DNA from: Parcubacteria group bacterium GW2011_GWB1_37_13
GTDB lineage: Bacteria; Patescibacteriota; Minisyncoccia; Phycocordibacterales; UBA9973
Length of the DNA: 6,924 nt
NCBI GenBank assembly: GCA_000990145.1
Contig: LBSW01000045.1
Coordinates: forward strand, 1-6,924
Direction of reading: 5' to 3'
The translations under genes and the position numbers were made by a program. Below are positions 1 to 4,261 of the stretch, piece by piece. The notes under the pieces are model-generated. The model ran no database searches, was not told the origin of the DNA, and saw only the letters and a list, made by a program, of their open reading frames with translations. Numbering within the stretch: the first letter of the stretch is position 1; every line of letters begins with the position of its first letter.

Positions 1-402
1 TTTTGCTTTTTCAAAATCGTTAAATATTTCAAATTTTGCAGTTGGCAGATTGTGCTGGCGCATAAAATCTTTAGAAAAAGCTTTTGACCATTCAAGCTTG
101 CTTGCGGCTTTTGTCGGTCCCCAAATCCGGAGATTTTGTTTTCTGAATTCATCAACTATGCCTAGCGCCAAAGGATCGTCAGGAAGCGCCAAAGTTAAAT
201 CTATTTTTTCTTTTTTTGCAAATTCCAGAAGCTTGGAAATGTCGGTGGCTTTAATATCTATATTTGTTCCTATTTGCGATGTTCCGCCATTTCCGGGCGC
301 AAAAAAAATTTTCCCAGCGCGAGACGATTGCGCGACTTTCCATCCAATCGCGTGTTCCCTTCCCCCGTTTCCAATTATTAAAATTTTTTGCTTACTAATC
401 AT
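1..402 (-). CDS. purD: Phosphoribosylamine--glycine ligase (GAR synthetase), N-terminal part, cut by window edge
   Basis: PurD joins glycine to 5-phosphoribosylamine using ATP, giving glycinamide ribonucleotide (GAR), the second step of purine synthesis in the cytoplasm. Reading the minus strand from ATG 402 gives 134 codons open to position 1. Visible landmarks are the N-terminal signature IGNGGREHA (residues 10-18), APGNGGT (about 39-45), LPDDPLALGIVDEF, IWGPTKAASKLEWSKAFSKDFM and HNLPTA. Together these cover the N-domain and the lead-in to the ATP-grasp domain, which lies outside the window. No frameshift or gap is seen, unlike in purF and purQ. The start is fixed because an in-frame TAA lies six codons upstream and the next upstream ATG is in another frame and soon hits a stop. 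The start overlaps the end of purN by 8 nt, which suggests translational coupling. The substrate is supplied by PurF and the product goes to PurN. Confidence 0.95.
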   Translation of the reverse strand, partial: MISKQKILIIGNGGREHAIGWKVAQSSRAGKIFFAPGNGGTSQIGTNIDIKATDISKLLEFAKKEKIDLTLALPDDPLALGIVDEFRKQNLRIWGPTKAASKLEWSKAFSKDFMRQHNLPTAKFEIFNDFEKAK

Positions 403-1015
403 TTTTGCATAACTTTTTTAAAACTTCCACGTATAACTGATTTTCTTTTTTCTTTAATCTTTTATACAAAGACTCAACACTGTCATCGGTTTCAATTTTT
501 TCAAAAGTTTTCCCCAAGACCGGCCCAAAATCAAAATTCAAGGTTAAAAAATGAATAGAAGAACCGGCAAAAGTGGCTTTATGATCTAGAAAATTTTTGA
601 TAGCTTTAGTGGCCAGCATGCCTTTGTTCCAAAGCGCTTTTGTGCTGTCGGGATTCCCAACATTTCCGTCAATTGTATTCGGAATTAATCCAGGATGCAG
701 GTTTATAATTTTATTGGGAAAGGCCAAAATCACTTCATCCAAAATAATTTGTTTCCAACCAGCCAAGCAAATATAATCTAGATTTAATTTTTTCAAAAGC
801 GACAATAACATTTCTTTTGTTGGACATATTTCAATTTTTAAACTATGTTTTTTTGCGCGCTCCAATCCAGGAGCGTCGATTTTATCGGAAATTACCGCGC
901 ATATTTCAGCTTTTATCTCTTCTCTGTCAATTCCGTCAATTATGGCTTGAAGATTAGTGCCGGCGCCCACGTTAGAAATAAGAATCGCTAATTTTAATTT
1001 ACTCTTTGGGGACAT
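395..1015 (-). CDS. purN: Phosphoribosylglycinamide formyltransferase (GAR transformylase)
   Basis: PurN transfers the formyl group of 10-formyltetrahydrofolate to GAR, giving FGAR, the third purine step. The 206-residue protein fits the family size. The phosphate-binding start reads ISNVGAGTNLQAIIDGI (13-29). The folate/catalytic core has LAGWKQI (84-90) and INLHPGLIP (104-112), with N105 and H107 matching the catalytic Asn and His of E. coli PurN. The third catalytic residue is D162 in FDFGPV. The stretch from H107 to D162 is about 19 residues longer than the H108-D144 stretch of the E. coli enzyme, with an extra helix-like segment around 132-148 (MLATKAIKNFLDHKAT). I recall such a loop in Patescibacteria-type PurN. 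The ATG lies 17 nt inside the end of purF in another frame, and the stop lies inside the start of purD, so it is tightly coupled in the operon. No obvious Shine-Dalgarno is seen. Confidence 0.93.
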   Translation of the reverse strand: MSPKSKLKLAILISNVGAGTNLQAIIDGIDREEIKAEICAVISDKIDAPGLERAKKHSLKIEICPTKEMLLSLLKKLNLDYICLAGWKQIILDEVILAFPNKIINLHPGLIPNTIDGNVGNPDSTKALWNKGMLATKAIKNFLDHKATFAGSSIHFLTLNFDFGPVLGKTFEKIETDDSVESLYKRLKKKENQLYVEVLKKLCKND

Positions 1016-2318
1016 CGTAATTTACTTCATCTTTGCGCTCTTTTAAGTCAATAGGATAAATACCGGTAAAACATGAAGTGGATAAATGTTTTTTCGGCAG
1101 GCCGATAGATTTTATCAGTCCATCAAGCGAGAGATAATGCAGAGAAGTAGCTCCAAGAAATTTGCGAATTTCCTCTGTGTTTTTATGAGACGCAATTAAT
1201 TCGTTTTGATTTGGAGTATCCATGCCGTAAAAATCCGGGAAACGTATAGGCGGAGAAGAAATTAAAAGATGAACTTCCTTAGCTCCTGATTTAAAAAATG
1301 TTTCCACTAATCTTTTGCAAGTATTTCCTCTGACAATAGAATCATCTATCACCGCTATTTTTTTGCCTTTTAAAACTTGTGGCAAGGGTATCAGTTTGAG
1401 CGCAACGCTATGTCGGCGAGATTTCTGATCAGGTTCAATGAAGGTTCGATGGACATAGCGATTTTTCACCAAAGCCATTTCTATTGGAATGCCGGAAACT
1501 TCGCTATACCCTAAAGCAACAGGAGTTGCCGTATCGGGCACAGGTACTATGGCATCAACTTCTAGTTTAAATTCGTGAGCTAAAGTTTTTCCAAAATTTT
1601 TCCTAACTTCATATATTAATTTATCATTTAACACGCTATCTGGACGGGCAAAATAAACATATTCAAACACATCGTGATTTGGATTTGGTTTTGCCAGTTG
1701 CACGCTTTTTATTCCACTTTCATTTATAACGATCATTTCTCCGGGTTGTATTTCTTTTGAAAATGTTGCGCCAATGGTATGGAGCGCGCATGTTTCTGAA
1801 GCAATAACATAACCTTTACCGATTTTGCCCAGCGCAAGCGGGCGCATTCCGTAAGCGTCTCGCACAGCGATCAAAGTATCTTTATTCATCATTACTAAAG
1901 AAAACGCTCCAGTAATCAAAGGAAAGGTTTTTTTTACGGACTTTTCCAATGAATTACCTTTTTTTATATAAAAATCAATCACATCGGCAATCAGCTCGGA
2001 GTCCATACGATTTTTTCGCAATGCTTTTTTTGAGGAAAGAAATTTAAGAAGCGATGCCACGCTTGGCAAATTGCCGTTATGCGCCAGAGCAAAAGAATTA
2101 TCCATATTTATAACCGGCTGGGCATGATCCAGCGCTCCTCCGCCTGAAGTAGAATATCTATTGTGTCCTATGCTTATATGTCCTTTTAAATTTTCTATGT
2201 CTTTTTCTTTATAAACTTGGTGTTGCAGCGCGAATAAAGCAAAAAAAGCCAGTTTAGAAACAGGTAAATTTTTACCGTATATTCCCACAATTCCGCATTT
2301 TTCTTTTAGTTCATTCAT
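999..2318 (-). CDS. purF: Amidophosphoribosyltransferase with a gap in the glutaminase domain
   Basis: PurF makes 5-phosphoribosylamine from PRPP, using ammonia released from glutamine, the first committed purine step. The protein is 439 residues. A 7-residue leader precedes CGIVGIYG, whose C8 is the N-terminal-nucleophile Cys once the leader is removed. GHNRYSTSG (51-59), AHNGNL (79-84) and MDSELI (105-110) carry the expected R54, N81-G82 and D106. The phosphoribosyltransferase half is complete: YVYFARPDS (220-228), VKNRYVHRTFIEP (284-296), and PRPP loop VIDDSIVRGNT (323-333). The oddity is at residues 31-35: LQH runs directly into QVYKEKD, where family members have LQHRGQ(E/D)xAGI, a variable stretch, then GLV. 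About 28 residues are missing in frame. The Fe-S ligands of the Bacillus type are mostly absent (D362 replaces Cys; only C416 of the final CxxC remains). Glutamine-dependent activity is doubtful; ammonia-dependent activity is possible. It starts 17 nt after purQ and overlaps purN by 17 nt. Confidence 0.94.
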   Translation of the reverse strand: MNELKEKCGIVGIYGKNLPVSKLAFFALFALQHQVYKEKDIENLKGHISIGHNRYSTSGGGALDHAQPVINMDNSFALAHNGNLPSVASLLKFLSSKKALRKNRMDSELIADVIDFYIKKGNSLEKSVKKTFPLITGAFSLVMMNKDTLIAVRDAYGMRPLALGKIGKGYVIASETCALHTIGATFSKEIQPGEMIVINESGIKSVQLAKPNPNHDVFEYVYFARPDSVLNDKLIYEVRKNFGKTLAHEFKLEVDAIVPVPDTATPVALGYSEVSGIPIEMALVKNRYVHRTFIEPDQKSRRHSVALKLIPLPQVLKGKKIAVIDDSIVRGNTCKRLVETFFKSGAKEVHLLISSPPIRFPDFYGMDTPNQNELIASHKNTEEIRKFLGATSLHYLSLDGLIKSIGLPKKHLSTSCFTGIYPIDLKERKDEVNYDVPKE

Positions 2319-2335
2319 AATAATTTAAAAAATTT

Positions 2336-2985
2336 TTAATTCATATTATTAAAATAATTAACAGCGTTTCTAAAAATTTGCAAGCCTTCTCCCTCCTTCC
2401 GCATTTTTTCTTTATTCAAAAACCACATCGGATTCTGATGCGTGAATATCGCTCGCTCTGGATGTGGCATTATTCCTAAAACCCTTCCATTATATGCTAA
2501 AACTCCGGCAATGCAAAAATCCGATCCATTTGGATTTTTTTCAAGATTTTGAAACTTGCAAATTTCTCCTTTCGTGTAGGTAAAAGCAATTTGCTTATTT
2601 TTTTTAATTTTTTCATACTCTTTCTTGGAAATAACATAGTATCCTTCGCCGTGCGCTATCGGAAGCGACATTTTTTTAATATTCTTGAGCCACGGGCTGT
2701 TACTTTTAGCCCCTAAATCAACCCAGCGGTCTATATAATTACCTTTTTTGTTATATGTCAGCGCGCCAGGCAGAATTTCTAAATTGGTCATAATTTGAAA
2801 TCCATTAGGAAAACAAGAATTTGATATTCTAAAAGCATTTTTGGTTTGGCTATTAAATCATTGATATGTATTATGTCTGCTGTTCCTCCTGCTGATTCAA
2901 AAACAAATTTTGTTTCTTCTTCGCAATTGAGCCCGTAACCCGACATTATTATAATTTTTGGTTTTCTATTTATATTTTTTTTCAT
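2336..2985 (-). pseudogene. purQ: FGAM synthase glutaminase subunit, split and missing its catalytic middle
   Basis: PurQ is the class I glutaminase that feeds ammonia to PurL. Here it is in two frames. The first piece (2788-2985, 65 aa) has the N-terminal signature SGYGLNCEEETKFVFE and reaches YQILVF, after which six unrelated codons end in TGA. The second (2336-2791, 151 aa) starts at an ATG overlapping that TGA as ATGA. Its frame reads NGFQIMTNLEILPGAL just upstream and through its start, then DRWVDL, PIAHGEG and GIMPHPERA. H110 and E112 of this piece supply the catalytic His and Glu. Between ILVF and NGFQ, homologues carry PGGFSYGDD... and the nucleophile segment GICNGFQ, so roughly 40 residues including the Cys are gone. 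The junction is near 2804-2810, and the frame change implies a loss of 3n+1 bases. Reinitiation could still make two polypeptides, but neither would hydrolyse glutamine. An assembly deletion is the main alternative. Confidence 0.9.
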
Positions 2986-3034
2986 ATTTCAATCTACTTT
3001 AGTTAAGTAAAGTAACTGATAGACTAGCAAAAGA

Positions 3035-4261
3035 CTAATAAATTTCCTGCTGATAACATTTCTCACAATAAATTTTATAAATTTTCTGGTCTTCCTTTTT
3101 GTAGGATGTAAGCATTACATTACCACATTTCGTACAAATACCTTCAGAAAGATCTCGCGGATTTTTCTTACTCATGCGAGCTTCATGCCTGCAATTGAAA
3201 CATTTATCTGGAAGTGACAATTTATTTTTCTTGTAAAAATTTATTTCTCTATTTATCAATTTATAATTTTTTGCGCATTTTTCACAGGTAAGAATTTCAG
3301 TCAGTAATTTATCGCTATAATCATCAGAACTTTTTGGCAGGTCCTTGTATTCTATAGTTCCCTGTCCTTTTGTGCTAGGAATGTTGTCTTTCCATTTGAA
3401 ACCCTTTGACAATGCTTCTTCTTTTGAAAGAGGCATGTATTCATTAACTATTGCTTCGTTATAGGTAAATGAGCTCAATTCTATTGGCAAGAAAGAGCCC
3501 CATTCGTTATTCTTTTTCATAAGTTTTATTAATTTTGGAAATATCTTCAAATATTTTTCTTTTGAATATTGTTTATTAAAAATACAGTAAGATTTATTTA
3601 TTTGTCCTACACAACCGATACAATTTAAACAATTTCTGCAGTCAAAAAGACCGATTGAGTCTACGCAAGATTCACATTCTTGCGAATAAAAAAGTTTTGT
3701 ACTTCCTAAACAATCAATGCATTCGTAACAGGATTCACATTTAAAAAGATACAAATTGTCTGTTGAATCTCTTGAATTCCAGACAATATGTCCATAATCA
3801 CAATCTTCGGCTTCAACACAGCCAAAAGCAAGATAACAATTCTTGCTTTCAAGGACTTGGTTTGAATATTCGCAGTTCTCACATTGGACATTCACTATAG
3901 ATATATGTGGCACTGTATTAAATAATTTAATTATTTGATCAAAAAAAGTCTGATTCCAATCAATATCTATTCCGTATGACATGGGGTCCCAATTATCTCC
4001 CCACCATTCAGAAATATCATAAACAGGAAAAAGTGTTTCGGTGTCATAAACTGAAATAATCATTTTACCAGACATGCTTGAGGGTCTCCTGTATAGGGTT
4101 TTAAAATTTCTAAACAAAGTGCGTAGCTGTTGCCTACACTGTGGGCATTTCTCTGGTACAGGCACACTCATCTTTTCGTAAAACCCAAAATCATCCTGCT
4201 CGATGATGAAATCCTTTTTGCAATTTTTGCAGTTTTTTATTTTGCTTATTCTATTTGTCAT
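3035..4261 (-). CDS. Uncharacterised Cys-rich zinc-ribbon protein with matching N- and C-terminal modules
   Basis: Function unknown. The 408-residue protein has no signal peptide or membrane segment that I can see. The N-terminal module has C11xxC14 and C39xxC42 around DFGFYEKMSVPVPEKCPQCR. The C-terminal module repeats the pattern: C326xxC329, FYKKNKLSLPDKCFNCR with C354xxC357, then C376xxC379 and C399xxC402. In the N-terminal copy the second Cys pair has degenerated (RRPSSMSGK and VYDISEWW). Between them, residues about 127-226 hold many Cys in irregular CxxC steps (C127, C130, C175, C178, C181, C184, C208, C211, C214, C217 and others), as in a metal-binding or repeat-coil region. Residues 253-295 (EWGSFLPIELSSFTYNEA, PLSKEEALSKGFKW) resemble a conserved block I recall from Patescibacteria zinc-ribbon proteins. 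Its ATG overlaps the purL stop as ATGA, and purQ follows 49 nt later, so it is co-transcribed inside the purine operon. Whether it acts on this pathway is unknown. Confidence 0.85.
   Translation of the reverse strand: MTNRISKIKNCKNCKKDFIIEQDDFGFYEKMSVPVPEKCPQCRQQLRTLFRNFKTLYRRPSSMSGKMIISVYDTETLFPVYDISEWWGDNWDPMSYGIDIDWNQTFFDQIIKLFNTVPHISIVNVQCENCEYSNQVLESKNCYLAFGCVEAEDCDYGHIVWNSRDSTDNLYLFKCESCYECIDCLGSTKLFYSQECESCVDSIGLFDCRNCLNCIGCVGQINKSYCIFNKQYSKEKYLKIFPKLIKLMKKNNEWGSFLPIELSSFTYNEAIVNEYMPLSKEEALSKGFKWKDNIPSTKGQGTIEYKDLPKSSDDYSDKLLTEILTCEKCAKNYKLINREINFYKKNKLSLPDKCFNCRHEARMSKKNPRDLSEGICTKCGNVMLTSYKKEDQKIYKIYCEKCYQQEIY

Noticed and set aside
60..100. Suspected small gap in PurD near LEWSK
   Set aside because: Careful translation gives LEWSKAFSKDFM, the full expected segment, so PurD shows no deletion.
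50..412. Plus-strand open frame of 120 codons
   Set aside because: It is antisense to purD, whose minus-strand translation carries clear family motifs; the plus-strand product resembles nothing known to me.
2319..2335. AT-rich gap between purQ and purF as a terminator or promoter
   Set aside because: Only 17 nt, with no GC stem or recognisable -10/-35 pair.
2986..3034. 49-nt gap between the zinc-ribbon gene and purQ as a promoter, terminator or riboswitch
   Set aside because: Only weak 5-bp stems (CTTTA/TAAAG, AGTTA/TAACT), no T-run after a GC stem, and far too short for a purine riboswitch.
3706..3891. Second minus-strand frame of 61 codons inside the zinc-ribbon gene
   Set aside because: It is an out-of-frame reading of the Cys-rich region; the main frame has the ordered CxxC pattern.
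4258..4261. Alternative genetic code with TGA read as an amino acid
   Set aside because: TGA ends purL exactly at its expected C-terminus with the next ATG overlapping; no in-frame TGA occurs within the conserved parts of the genes.
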